From positions 15,053,001-15,117,000 of the forward strand of contig CM057482.1 of assembly GCA_030035585.1 (NCBI GenBank): a stretch of DNA of 64,000 bases, read 5' to 3'. The notes under the pieces are model-generated. The model had not been told where the DNA came from. It worked only from the letters and a program-made list of their open reading frames with translations, and searched no databases. The DNA is from Dugong dugon (taxonomy: Eukaryota > Chordata > Mammalia > Sirenia > Dugongidae). The translations under genes were made by a program, and so were the position numbers. Of this stretch, positions 9,413-21,256 are shown one piece after another. Numbering within the stretch: position 1 is the first letter of the stretch; every line of letters begins with the position of its first letter.

Positions 9413-9884
9413 ATTTTTTCCCTTTCTGATAGGGGTATTTATTACTAAAAATGTTCCAAAAATTGGACTGTCCAGCAAAATCACTCAATCTCCCCCACAG
9501 TTGCTAGCACAGTGCTGGATAAATATTTGCTGACTCACTCAGCTGCAGAGACCAACCTCTGGTTGCTGTGGTGACTCTCCAGAGCAAAGCTGGGGCAGGT
9601 TAGAGTCTCACTGAAGCCAGACTCTGGCTGCAAAGTGTCTGAGAGGAGGACCCAGGAGCCCGTGGGTGGTGACTCCCAGAAGCCTTTGCTGGGTGCCATC
9701 TTTTACATAGCAATGGCCCTACTAAGGGGGTAACCTGTGGCAGGCTGGGCCAGTACCCAGAGTTCAGGGCAGGGAAGCATGGTGCTCTCCTAGTGTTGTG
9801 TGTCCTCTGTGGGCTTATGTCTGTCAGCCTAGGTGGGGGTAGTGGGATTACTGAGAGGCGGATGGGGCAAGGGGCACCAGAGGT

Positions 9885-10115
9885 GGTGTGGACATGATGT
9901 GGACGTTGGAATCACACAGCCCTGTGTTTTAATTCCGTCTCTGCTCCTTCGTCGCAGCTGGGAGATCTTGGGGTGGTGCTTTACTGTCCCTGAGCAATTG
10001 TTTCTCTGTAAAACGGGATAGTGATGCTTCCATCATTGGGCTTCTGTGGGTGTTAGGAGAAGTGAAGAGTTTGACAGCACCAAGCAGTGCCTGGCACAAG
10101 GCAGGGGCTGCTGAA
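9885..10115 (+). repeat. MIR SINE
   Basis: Plus-strand MIR: AATTCCGTCTCTGCTCC, then CTGGGAGATCTTGGG, TTTCTCTGTAAAACGGGATAGTGATG and CAAGCAGTGCCTGGCACAAGGCAGG. Confidence 0.8.
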
Positions 10116-10195
10116 AGCATGTTCTCCCTTTCCCCACCTCTGAGAGACCTAGAATGACAAACTTCTTTTTTGACAAGGAAAACAGCTCTGCAGGG

Positions 10196-10226
10196 GTTGG
10201 GGTTGGGGTTGGGGTGGGGGGAGGTG
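10196..10226 (+). repeat. GGGGTT-type tandem run, G-quadruplex candidate
   Basis: Four or more runs of at least four G separated by TT or T (GGGGTTGGGGTTGGGG core), ending in six G. This meets the G4 rule of four G-tracts with short loops. Confidence 0.8.
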
Positions 10227-10310
10227 GAGCCTGGTGGCAAATCCTTCTCTTGACTTGGCATCAATGTCTTCAATGTGCTGGTCAGATCTTTGGCCAAGGA
10301 CCCTTTCAGG

Positions 10311-10358
10311 GGCTGGGAGCTGGGGTAAGGGGTGGGAGCTGGGGTAAGGGCTGGGAGC
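10311..10358 (+). repeat. 19-bp minisatellite, 2.5 copies
   Basis: GGCTGGGAGCTGGGGTAAG at 10311-10329, GGGTGGGAGCTGGGGTAAG at 10330-10348 and a half unit to 10358. Confidence 0.85.
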
Positions 10359-10969
10359 AGGCAGGCTTGTAAATTAAGATGGTGTCTTTATAAGGAACAT
10401 GTATCTGTGTGAAAACGTTTGGTTGTATTTGGAGTGAGGGGAACCAGCCAGATTTAGAAAGAGCTGAGACAATCCCTAAGGCTTTGCCGTTTTGGCAGGG
10501 AGTGGCTGCTGGAAACTGGAGTGGAGGTGGGGAGTAGCTATCCTCTGGGATTGTAGAGCACTCTGCAGTTTGCAGACTCCTTTCCCTTCCACCATCCATC
10601 TTGTCTCTCTGAGAACCCCCACGGTCATGAGTTCAGAGCTGGGCTGCATAATTTGCGGAGTCCTGTGCAAAACAAAAATCTGTGGCTCCTTGTTCATCAT
10701 TTATTAAGAATTTCAAGAAGGTGACAGCAGAGCATTAAACCAAGCAAATGCCCTTGTGTGTGTTGGGCTTGAGAGGGACATTTGTTTTCTGTCCTGAAGC
10801 GGCCCTGGGGCAGGCATGGGCTGGGCCTCCCAGTGGGCTTTTTGCGCAGAGCTGTGTGTGGAACTAGAAGCCACGGGAGCAGGAGGAGTAGAAGGCTGTT
10901 GCTCCCTCAGAGCCTTCCCAGTCCCCTGAGGGAACTAGCGTTGATCACCTTCTTCATCCCACTGGGGTA

Positions 10970-11190
10970 AACACTGCTGGCTGCAGACCCGCCTGGGCTT
11001 CCATTCTGGCTCTATCATCAAGAAACTGTGTGACTGGGATAAAGCACCTAACTCCCGAGCTTCCGACTCCTCAGCTATAAAATGTGCTAATACTTTCCTC
11101 CTCAGGTTATTGAGGGGCTAAGTGAGAGAATACAAAAGAGCCTAGTACAGTGCAGTGCACAATGTTGGCACCTGGTAAACGTGTATCCTT
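10970..11190 (+). repeat. MIR SINE
   Basis: Plus-strand MIR with TTCTGGCTCTATCATCA, GTGTGACTGGGATAAAGCACCTAAC, TCCTCAGCTATAAAATG and CAGTGCACAATGTTGGC. Confidence 0.75.
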
Positions 11191-11944
11191 CTTCCCCGTC
11201 ATCACGACACTCATCACACTGGACTAAGCCAGACTCAAGTCCCACTCCATTTCACTCCACTTATAAGAATCTATAGACAAGAAAAAACATGTGTGAACCC
11301 AAAACTCAACAACCTTCAGAGGTGAAGCAGAGAATAGATATGAAGGAGCGGGCCCCAGGGCAGTGCTTTGGGAATGGTGGAGACTGGGGTAAATAAATGG
11401 GAGGATTGATTTGTGTCCTACTTAAAGCCACTGAAATGCAAAAGAAAAATTTTAACAGAAGGTTTCTGCAGGTTAATTTGGTGGTGGGCTGCCATTTTGC
11501 AACCTATTGGGATAGGGAAGGTATTCATTAGTTTAATACCAAGGGGAGAAATTAAAATGCTGTAAGATCCTTCACAGAGGACTATAAATTTGGTTCTAAG
11601 CTTCTTGATGGCCAAAACAACAATCAGTCACATGCTTCTCATTGTCTGTGAAGGAAAAATACATAGGATTTCCTGTTAGCTGGCTCTGAAAGACACTTCT
11701 GGGGGCTGCATTGCAGGCATGTTGACCTGTGTACCAAGGGTAGGGTAATGGAAGTGAGCTTTCCTAAGTGCAGGCAATACGCAGGTGTAGGGGAGTTTAA
11801 CAAAACAAAAAATCTGACTGAAATTTGGCCTGATTTTATTAACACTGTAAACTGGCAATTGTAAACAATGTCAGGGAAAAAAATGCTCCTCCATGGAACA
11901 TCTTTTTTTGGCCTAAGGTCAATTGCTGTAGTACTGTGGAATTT
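11191..11944. other. Single-copy AT-rich sequence
   Basis: Nothing identified. Confidence 0.4.
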
Positions 11945-11960
11945 AATAATAATAATAATA

Positions 11961-12112
11961 ACCCATTGCTGTCAAGTAGATTCCGACTCATAGAAACCCT
12001 ATGGGACAGAGTAGAACTGCTCCACAGGGTTTCCGAGGAGTGGCTGGTGGATTTGAACTGCTGACCTTTTGGTTAGCAGCCAAGGTCTTAACCACTGCAC
12101 CACCAAGGCTCC
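11961..12112 (-). mobile_element. AfroSINE, inverse
   Basis: Inverse copy reading CCCATTGCTGTCAAGTAGATTCCGACTCATAG through GAACTGCTGACCTTTTGGTTAGCAGCC to CACCACCAAGGCTCC. It is flanked by AAT repeats on both sides (11945-11960 and 12114-12123), which may be the target duplication. Confidence 0.9.
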
Positions 12113-12139
12113 AAAAATAATAATAGTAATACATATATA

Positions 12140-12310
12140 GGAGTGCCTGAGTGATGCAAATGGTTAAGCACTCAACTACTAACCGGAAGGTTGGCGGTTC
12201 CAATCGACCTTGGAAGACAGGCCTGGAGATCTGCTTCTGAAACCCTACGGAGCACAGTTCTACACTCAAACACGTGGAGCGCCATAAGTAGGAATCTACT
12301 TGGCAGCAAC
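12140..12310 (+). mobile_element. AfroSINE with 16-bp target duplication
   Basis: Plus-strand GGTGCAAATGGTTAAG-type copy. TAGTAATACATATATA at 12124-12139 is repeated exactly at 12311-12326. It forms an inverted pair with the copy at 11961-12112. Confidence 0.92.
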
Positions 12311-12899
12311 TAGTAATACATATATAAACTTCACATTAGGATAGCTTTATTACTTCTCCTTTAATAAACATTTCATTTTACATAGAAGTTAACTTGGAGA
12401 ACAACTAGCTATAGAGTTGGCTCTGGAAATGCGGACCTGCCCATATGCACTGGTTTCAAGAATAACTTTGTCAGGTACAGAATTGTTAGTATTCCCTTTG
12501 AGTGCAGTCTGTATCTCCAACCCATGTGCTACCACATATTCCAGCATTTAAAAAGTAGGTTCGAAATGAACAACGATAGCTCAGTGATGGTAACGATGAA
12601 AAAAAGTAACTTGGTTTTCTTTAATTCAGTCCTTCTAGGTGACCACAGGAGTTTTAAATTTTTGTTGAAAATTTAAAATGGTGAAACAGAGTGTGAACTG
12701 TAAGGCATAGTATTTTTGTTTAGAAAATGCATATTTTAGTTCATGTGTGAAATATTTTACAGAGTTTTAACCATATTTTTAAATTGAAACTTAGTTTATA
12801 ATTGTCTTAAAACAGAACAAAATTCAGAAAATGAATCGATCAGTTGCCTAAATTATACCTTTTGCTGACATTTTGAGTTTACTAAAATCCTCTTACTGG

Positions 12900-13103
12900 T
12901 TGTTGTTGCTAGGTGCCATCGAGTTGATTCTGACTCATAGTGACCACAGGTGACAGAGTAGGACTGCCCCATAGGTTTTCTAGACTGTAATCTTTATGGG
13001 AGCAGATCTCCAGGTCTTTCTCCAGTGGAGCCACTGGGTGGGTTTGAACCGACAATCTTTTAGTTAGCAGCTGAGTGCCTAACCAATGTGGCACCAGGGC
13101 TTC
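12900..13103 (-). mobile_element. AfroSINE, inverse, long subtype
   Basis: Contains the CTGTAATCTTTATGGGAGCAGATC middle and GTGGGTTTGAACCGACAATCTTTTAGTTAGCAGC. TTACTGG at 12893-12899 and 13114-13120 is a plausible short target duplication. Confidence 0.9.
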
Positions 13104-14328
13104 TTTTTATTAGTTACTGGATAATTATTTACATAAATTATTATTATATCCGACTATAACATAAGGATCAAAGTTCAAACTGATAGGTATATCTAGAACC
13201 CATTGTATAAATAATTGTAGGAACTTGGAGTAACTTGCAGTGCTTTGCGATATTGTGAAACCAGCAACTGGTTTCTACACAAATTTGAAGTGGGTTACCT
13301 GTACCAACCTGAAATGACGTCAACTCAGTGGAATTCAACAAAGAAAAACAAGAAGAGCAAAAGAGGAGGCAACTGAAGCAAAGTCTGGATGTATTTTAAA
13401 GTATGTGATACTTAAACACTAACATTGTGCATTGTTAGTGACAATTCTGAAGAAATGCCAACTGGCACATGCAATACACTGTACTTTGCTATTCTTCGTT
13501 TCATTTCATGATTTTTTTACAGAAAATAATTTTGTTGCATACAGGAGGGAAGAGTTAAAAAATGGTCCTTCCCGGGTGTCAAACACTCTAATTATGCCAC
13601 TGTGCCTGCCACTCCCTGGATCAGACACACAGGCATGGCTCTGGGATGGGTCTCGGTCAGCAGCAAGGGCGAGGCCAAGTCCTGGCCTTACGAGAACTGG
13701 TCTTCCTTCTGAACGGGCTCCCACTCCCTTGAGACGGGGCTTCTGTTCAGGCTCTCGTTGCAACAAAAGCAACCATCCAGGCTGGCTCAAGTCAAGGGTG
13801 TTCGGCTGCTTGGCCCTCCTGTTCCACAGGCACGGTCCATCCTTTCCTGAGGGACGACACTGAGGCGGACCCAGGAATGTCATCAGTCCCCAGAATTGCC
13901 TGGCTCATAGCGGCCCCTCTGTCTATTTTTAGGTAGTCATGTTTAGAGTGAGGTTATCTAGAAGACACAAATAAATACAGAGTTTTTTCAAAGGCCCTCT
14001 GGGAAATTTTATTAATTTAGTCAGCAATACGCATGGAGTGCCTTCTTTGGCCCTTGTGCTTGGCACCATGGGGTACACAATGCAGACAAGACACAGCACC
14101 TGCCCTCATGCGGCAGCTATGACACACATGTGCATAACTGGAATTCAAGGAAGGGGTGCAGGCCGGCTCCTTGAGAGGAGCTCTGAGGGGGTTTCAAAGG
14201 AAGGTGCGAGAACTTCACTCTGGGGGTCTTGGGGAGGAGGGGCTGGGGGCCTTTGTAGGATTTGAGATACACTAGGAGGCTGACATGCGTGCTCATTTCC
14301 TAGGATAACCACTGACCAGCTCCGTGGT
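13104..14328. other. Single-copy sequence with one palindromic CRE
   Basis: No repeat or supported exon. The opposing frames at 13432-13863 (+) and 13883-13506 (-) overlap each other and match no family I know, so at most one could be real and probably neither is. A palindromic TGACGTCA lies at 13315-13322. Confidence 0.4.
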
Positions 14329-14747
14329 TGTTACGGATTGCACTGTGTCCCTCCAAAATATTCGTTGTAAATCCTAACCGCTGTACCGGTGGATGCAATC
14401 TCATCTGGAAATAGGATTTTCTTTGTTATGTGTTAATGAGGACATACCAGCGTAGGGTATGTCTTAAGCCAATCATTTCTGAGATATAAAAGAGCAGATT
14501 TAGCACAAAAGCAAGCAAGCAGGGAAGGGAGAAAGATGCCACGTGGAGCTCGCCAAGGAACCTAGTACGGTTAGGATCACAGAAGCTGAGAAGTACCTTC
14601 CCCCAGAGCTGACAGACAGCCTTCCTCTAGAGCTGGCACCCGGAATTCAGATTTCTAGCCTCCTAAACTGTGAGGAGATATATTTCTGTTCGTCAAATCT
14701 ACCCACTTGTGGTATTTCCGTTATAGCAGCACTAAGAAACTAAGAGC
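14329..14747 (+). mobile_element. ERV (MaLR-like) LTR with TATA box
   Basis: It begins TGTTACGGATTGCACTGTGTCCC, the MaLR-type start. TATAAAAGAG is at 14485, the CTTCTAGCCTCCTAAACTGTGAG-like block follows the promoter, and it ends GCAGCACTAAGAAACTAAGAGCA. It shares the TATA region and the 3' end with the LTR at 60041-60536, so both are one family. Confidence 0.75.
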
Positions 14748-15404
14748 AAGTCCCTCTTGCCTTCTGGGACTCAGCTCACTCCTCTGAGAAATTGGAGGAT
14801 GGGGCTATCAGTGCCACCTCACAGGCCCTGGATGTGGGAGGACAGAGTGAGGAGAAGGTGAGGGAGATCCCACCCCTGCCAGGAGGAAGTGCTTAAAAAA
14901 TGGTGGCTGATGCCACGGTCCCAGGATCTCCCACGAGATTCCCTTCACTGGTGGCTCTTGACCCTGATGCGCAGTACAGTCGGGGCTTAACTCAAGCCTT
15001 CCCTCAGGCACGGCCTCTCTGCAGGCGCTGAGCTAATTCTGGATACGCAATTCTCTGGAAAGCGAACTTGATCTAAACATGGAATACCCAGAGGAACGAG
15101 CAAATACCGTGGCCCTGGCACGACCTTCCTCAAATATAAATTATCTCAGCGGAGATTTGGAGAGAAACTGGATAGCTCTGGTAAAAATGTGAACCGTCGT
15201 TTTTGTTGCTAATAATAATAATGACAATAATTCCTGGGCTCCTGCCCTGAAATCATAGTCTGTAGACAACTTTCACCACTCACCCAAGGATTGGCCTGGC
15301 CCCTAGAATAATAATTCCAATATTCCCTACACCCCAGAGCCTCATTGGGAGGGTGCCCACGACTTCTTGGCTCATCTCTATAGATGGAGCATGTATTTCT
15401 CTAT
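14748..15404. other. Single-copy sequence
   Basis: Nothing identified apart from a short ATA-rich tract near 15210. Confidence 0.4.
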
Positions 15405-15655
15405 ATATGGTACATGTAGAAGACCCTCATGTGCCAGGCGGTGTATTTCAGGTGCTTTAGATATATGGCCTAATTTAATCACACAGCAACCCTGTGAAGG
15501 AAGCAATCTTATCTCCACTTTACAACTGTGCCTCAGAGAGGGTAGGTGACTTACCCAAGGTCACACAGCTTGTAAGAGCCAGAGCTGGGATTTGAACCCA
15601 GGTCTGTCTGAGTCCAGACCCAAGCTCCTAACCATAGCCTCTTTGCTATTTGATA
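15405..15655 (-). repeat. MIR SINE
   Basis: Well-preserved inverse MIR: GTGCCTCAGAGAGGGTAGGTGACTTACC, then CACACAGCTTGTAAGAGCCAGAGCTGGGATTTGAACCCAGGTCTG in outline, then TCCTAACCATAGCCTC. Confidence 0.9.
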
Positions 15656-15934
15656 GAAACAGTCCCAGCTGTCAGAGTTATAGGATAAGATGGCCATCCT
15701 GAAGCAGACGAATAAGAAAAGGAAAGAAGATAAAATTCTTGACCTAACTAATGAAATGTCTTACAGTCAGACACCGCCAAGTCAGAATTAGTGAAAACCT
15801 GGTCAGTCACGGGCTGAAGTTGCCTGTAGCACTCTCAAGGTAGCGAGAAGCTGTTGAATTAATAAAACACATTAAAATAATTGCAGGGGAAACATTTAAT
15901 CTCAGAGGATAATATACTCTTTGGAGGCATTTTC

Positions 15935-15944
15935 AAGTACTTTC
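15935..15944. repeat. Target-site duplication, left, of the full-length minus-strand L1
   Basis: AAGTACTTTC, identical to 23581-23590. It abuts the T-rich (inverted A-tail) end of the L1. Confidence 0.75.
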
Positions 15945-16953
15945 TTTTTCTTTTCTTTTTTAATTGACGTGATTAAATGAAGTTTACATTTCAAGTTAGT
16001 CTCCCATACAGAATTTTTTTTTTTAACATACATTGTTATGAGACCCCAACCGCTCACCCCATTCTGCGACAGCACGCTCCTCCCCTCTGCCCCTGATTCA
16101 CCACGTACATTCAATCAGCTCCTAACTCTCTCTGCCTTCCCATCTCACCTCCGGACAGAAGCCGCCCCTTTGGTCTCTTATATCTACTTGTCTAAGAGGC
16201 ACATTCTTCACGAGTATTACTTTATGTCCCAAAGTCCAGTCCAATCCCTTTCTGAAGAGTTGGCCTTGGAAATTGTTTTAGTTCTGGGGTGATGGAGAGA
16301 CCAGGGACCATGCTTTCTGGGGCGCCTCCAGTCTTAGTCAGACCATTAAGTCTGGTCTTCTTACTAGTATTTGAGTTCTGCATCCCATTGTTCTACTGCT
16401 CCATCGGGGACCCTCTGTTGTGTGTCCTGTCAGGACGTTCATTGGTGGTAGCTGGGCACCATCTAGTTCTTCTGGTCTCAGGCTGATGAAGTCTCTGGTT
16501 TATCTGGCCCATTCTATCTCTTGGGCCAATACTTTCCTTGTGTCTTTGTTCTTCGTTCTCCTTTACTCCAAGTGGTTGGGACCAATTGATGCATCTTAGA
16601 TGGCCGCTTGCAAGCTTTTAAGACCCCAGACGCCACCCACCAAAGCAGGATGCAGAATATTTTCTTAATAAGGTTTGTTATGCCAATTGACATAGATGTC
16701 CCCTGACAGCATGGTCCCCAGACCCCCCATCCCTGCTACTCTGTCTCTCAAAGTGTTTGATTGTATTGAGGAAACTTCTTAGCTTTGGTTTAGTCCAGTT
16801 GTGCTGGCTTCCCCTGTAGTGTGTGCTGTCTTTCCCTTCACCTAAGATGGTTCTTATCTACCATCTAGTTAGTGAATAACCCTCACCCTCCCTCCCCACC
16901 CCCGTAACCATCAAAGAATGTTTTCTTCTGTGTTTAAACCTCTTCTTGAGTTC
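15945..16953 (-). other. L1 3' UTR
   Basis: The inverse of the 3' UTR also present in the plus-strand L1. Matching landmarks are the TTGGCATAAC-type region (about 16680 here, 5724 there) and the AAGCTTTTAAGACCCCAGACG-like region (about 16610 here, 5787 there). The left end is a T-rich tail (15945-15961) and a second T-run is at 16015-16024. Confidence 0.8.
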
Positions 16954-19900
16954 TTATAATAGTGGTTTTATACAGTATTTGTCCTTCCGTGCCTGACTAA
17001 ATTCACTCAGCATAATAAGTTCTAGCTTCCACCAAGTTACATGATGTTTCACAGCTTCATCATTGTTCTTTATTGTTGTGTAACATTCCACTGTGTGGAT
17101 ATACCATAGTGTGTTTATTCATTCATCCATCGATGGGCACTTAGGTTGCTTCCATTCTTTGGCTATTGTGAACAGTGCTGCGATGAACATGGGTGTGCAT
17201 ATATCTATTCGTGTGACGGCTCTTGTTTCTCTAGGATATATTCCAAGGAGCGGGATAGCTGGATTGTATAGTACTTCTATTTCTAGCTTTTTAAGGAAGT
17301 GCCAAATCAATTTCCAAATTGGTTGTACCATTTTACATTCCCACCAACAGTGTATAAGTGTTTCAGTCTCTCCACAACCTCTCCAGCATTTGTTATTTTG
17401 TGTTTTTTGGATTAATGCTAGCCTTGTTGGGGTGAGATGATATCTCATTGTAGTTTTGATCTGCATTTCTCTGATGGCTAATGATCATGAGCATTTCTTC
17501 ATGTGTCTGTTAGCTGCCTGAATATCTTCTTTGGTGAAGTGCCTGTTCGTATCCTTTGCCCATTTTTTAATTGGGTTATTTGTCTGTTTGCTGTTGAGGT
17601 TTTGGAGTATCCTGTAGATTTTAGAAATTAAACGCTGATCGGATTTGTCGTAGCCAAAAATTTTTTCCCAATCTGTAGGTTGTCTTTTCACTCTTTTGGT
17701 GAAGTCTTTTGATGAGCATAAGTGTTTGATTTTTAGGAGCTCCCAGTTATCTAGTCTCTCTTCTGGTGCTTGTGCATTGTTACTTATGGTTCGTATTGTG
17801 TTTATGCCATGTATTAGGGCTCCTAGCGTTGTCCCTATTTTTTTTTCCATGGTCTTATTGTTTTTGATTTTATATTTAACTCTTTGATCCATTTTGAGTT
17901 AGTTTTTGTACATGGTGTGAGGTATGGGTCTTGTTTCAGTTTTTTGCATATAGATATCCAATTATGCCAGCACCATTTGTTAAAGAGACTGTCTTTTCCC
18001 CAATTAATGGACTTTGGGCCTTTGTCAAATATTAGCTGCTCATAAGTGGATGAGCTTATATCTGGATTCTCAACTCTGTTCCATTGGTCTATGTATCTGT
18101 TATTGTACCAGTACCAGGCTGTCTTGACTACCGTGGCCATATAATAGGTCCTAAAATCAGATAGTGTAAGGCCTCCCACTTTGTTCTTCTTCTTGAGTAG
18201 TGCTTTATGTATCCGGGGCCTCTTCCTTTTGCATATGAAGTTGGTGATTTGTTTCTCCATCTCCTTAAAAAACGCCACTGGAATTTGGATCAGGATTGCA
18301 TTGTATCTGTAGATTGCTTTAGGTAGAATTGACATTTTCACTATGTTGAGTCTACCTATCCATGAGCAAGGTATATTTTTCCACTTATGCAGGTCTCTTT
18401 TAGTTTCTTGCAGTAGTATCTTGTAGTTTTCTCTGTAAAGCTCTTTTACATCTCTGGTTAGATTTATTCCTAAGTATTTTATCTTTTTTGGGGCTATTGT
18501 AAATGGTATTGATTTGGTGATTTCCTCTTCAAGGTTCTCTTTGTTGGTATAAAGGAATCCAATTGATTTTTGCAAGTTTATCTTGTATACTGAAACTTTG
18601 CTGAAATCTTCTATTAGTTCCAGTAGTTTTCTTGTGGATTCCTTGGGGTTTTCCATGTATAAGATCATATCATCTGCAAATAGAGATACTTTGACTTCTT
18701 CCCTACCTATCTGGATGCCCTTTATTTCTTTTTCTAGCCTAACTGCTCTGGCTAGGACCTCGAGTACAATGTTGAATAATAGTGGTGATAGAGGGCATCC
18801 TTGTCTGGTTCCTGTTCTCAAGCAGAATGCTTTCAAAGTCTCTCCATTCAGGATGATGTTGGCTATTGGTTTTGTATAAATGCCCTTAATTATACTGAGG
18901 AATTTCCCTTCTATTCCTATTTTTTTGAGAGTTTTTATCATGAATGGGTGTTGGACTTTGTCAAATGCCTTTTATGCATCTATTGATAAGATCATGTGGT
19001 TCTTGTCTTTTGTTTTATTTATGTGATGGATTATGTTGATTGTTTTTCTAATGTTGAACCATCCCTGCATACCTGGTATAAATCCCACTTGGTCGTGGTG
19101 AATTATTTTTTTGATATGTTGCTGAATTCTATTGGCTAAAATTTTGTTGAGGATTTTTGCGTCAATGTTCATGAGGGATATTGGTCTGTAATTTTCTATT
19201 TTTGTGGTGTCTTTACCTGGTTTTGGTATCAGGGTTATGCTGGCTTCATACAATGAGTTTGGGAGTATTCCATCTGTTTCTATGCTTTGAAATACCTTTA
19301 GTAGAAGTGGTGTTATCTCTTCTCTGAAAGTTTGGTAGAATTCTCCAGTGAAGCCATCTGGGCCAGGGCTTTTGTTTGTTGGCAGTTTTTTAATAACCTT
19401 TTCAATCTCTTCTTTTGTTATGGGTTTATTTGGTTGTTCTACCTCTGTTTGTGTTAATTTAGGTAGGTAGTGAGCTTCTAGAAATTTGTCCATTTCCTGT
19501 AGGTTTTCAAATTTGTCAGAGTACAATTTTTCATAGTATTCTGTTATGATTCTTTTAATTTCAGTTGGGTCTGTTGTGATGTCACCCATCTTATTTCTTA
19601 TACGGGTTATCTGCTTCCTCTCCAGTTTTTCTGTTGTCAGTTTGGCCAATGGTTTATCAATTTTGTTGATCTTTTCAAAGAACCAGCTTTTGGACTTGCT
19701 AACTCTTTCAACTGTTCTTCTGTTCTCTATTTCATTTAATTCTGCTCTAATTCTTATTATTTCCTTCATTCTGGCAACTGTAGGCTTCTTTTGCTGCTCT
19801 CTTTCTACTTGTTCCAGTTGTAGGGTTAGTGCTTTGATTATGAGCCTTTCTTGTTTTTGGATGTGTGCATTTATTGCTGTAAACTGACCTCTGAGCACTG

Positions 19901-20776
19901 CTTTTGCTGTGTGCCAGAGGTTCTGGTAGGATGTGTTTTCATTCTCATTTGATTCTATGAATTTCTTTATTCCATCCTTAATTTCTTCTATAACCCAGTA
20001 GTTTTTGAGCAAGGTGTTGTTCAGTTTTCATGTGTTTGATTTTTTTTCCTTGCTTTTTATGTTGTTGATTTCCACTTTTATGGCTTTAGGGGCAGAAAAG
20101 ATGCTTTGTAGTATTTCAATGTTTTGGATTTTGTTAAGGCTTGCTTTATGGCCTAATATATGGTCTATTCTAGAGAATGTTCCAAGTGCGTTGGAAAAGA
20201 AAGTATACTTGGCTGCTGTTGGGTGCAGAGTTCGCTATATGTCTATGAGATCAAGTTGGTTGATTGTGGCGTTTAGCTCTTCTGTGTCTTTGTTGAGCTT
20301 CTTTCTGGATGTTCTGTCCTTCACCAAAAGTGGCGTGTTGAAGTCTCCTACTACTATTGTGGAGCTGTCTATCTCTCTCTTCAGAGCTGTTAGAGTTTGT
20401 TTTATGTATTTTGGAGCCCTGTTGTTGGGTGCGTAAGTATTTATTATAGTTATGTCCTCCTGGTGTATTGACCCTTTAATCATTATATAGTGCCCTTCCT
20501 TATCTTTTCTGGTGGATTTTACTTTAAAGTCTATTTTGTCAGAGATCAATATTGCCACTCCTGCTCTTTTTTGAGTGTTGTTTGCTTGATATATTTTTTC
20601 TGTCCTTTGAGTTTTAGCCCGTTTGTGTCTTTAAGTCTAAGGTGTGTCTCTTGTAGGCAGCATATAGATGAATCATGCTTTTTTATCCAATCTGCCACTC
20701 TCCGTCTCTTTATTGGTGCATTAAGTCCGTTTACATTCAGTGTAATTATTGATAGGTATGAGTTTAGTGCTGTCAT
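16954..20776 (-). pseudogene. L1 ORF2 (endonuclease + reverse transcriptase + Cys-rich C-terminus), broken
   Basis: The product begins MTALNSYLSIITLNVNGLNA, the AP-endonuclease-like domain. LQETH carries the catalytic Glu, VVGDFNTP is near 20340, and FSRIDHIL carries the Asp-His pair near 20165. The reverse transcriptase is at about 19400-18300, with [37 protein letters not shown] and the catalytic FADDMILY near 18659-18682 (Phe in place of the common Tyr). The C-terminal [18 protein letters not shown] motif is near 17385. Lesions: a frame change near 20550, stops at 20235, 20028, 18972, 17485 and 17119, and a frame change near 17850 in an A-run. The natural stop is at 16954-16956. The intact enzyme would nick target DNA and copy L1 RNA there (target-primed reverse transcription). 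Confidence 0.93.
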
Positions 20777-21256
20777 CCTGATATCTCTTTTTGTGTGTTG
20801 TTCACAGTTTCTTTGTTCTCCTCAATTTTCTGTGCTAAGTTGTTTTTCTTTATGTTTTTTTTTCATCTTTTTCTTCGTTGTAGATTTTGTGTTTGCTGGG
20901 TCTTTATGTTTTTCTACGTTTTTATTTTTATTTGTAGGATTGTTAGATTCCTTTGTGGTTACCTTAATATTTACCCCTAATTTTCTAAGTTTATCCCAGT
21001 CTTTTGTTACTTTATATCACCTTAACTTCCCCTCCATACAGAAAATCAATGTCTCTATTTTTTCAGTCTCTCTTTTTTTGTTTTAATATTATCCTTTTTT
21101 TTTTTTACATATTGATATCTGTTTCCTTATTTTCAATGTTTCAGCTTTGATGTGATTTCAATTTCCATATCTGAATCAATATCTGGTTGTTCTATCCTGT
21201 GTTCTAGTCTTGTGTTGTTAGGTGGTGTTATTGAATATCTAACTGTAGGACTCCCT
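20777..21256 (-). other. Unusually long ORF1-ORF2 spacer
   Basis: About 480 nt, A-rich on the L1 sense strand, separates the ORF1 stop from the ORF2 start. I see no ORF2 extension homologous to other L1s in it. Human and mouse L1 spacers are only tens of nucleotides. Confidence 0.6.

Noticed and set aside
19546-21086. Plus-strand frames of 113-198 codons rich in Phe, Leu and Ser
   Set aside because: They are antisense shadows of L1 ORF2 and the spacer.
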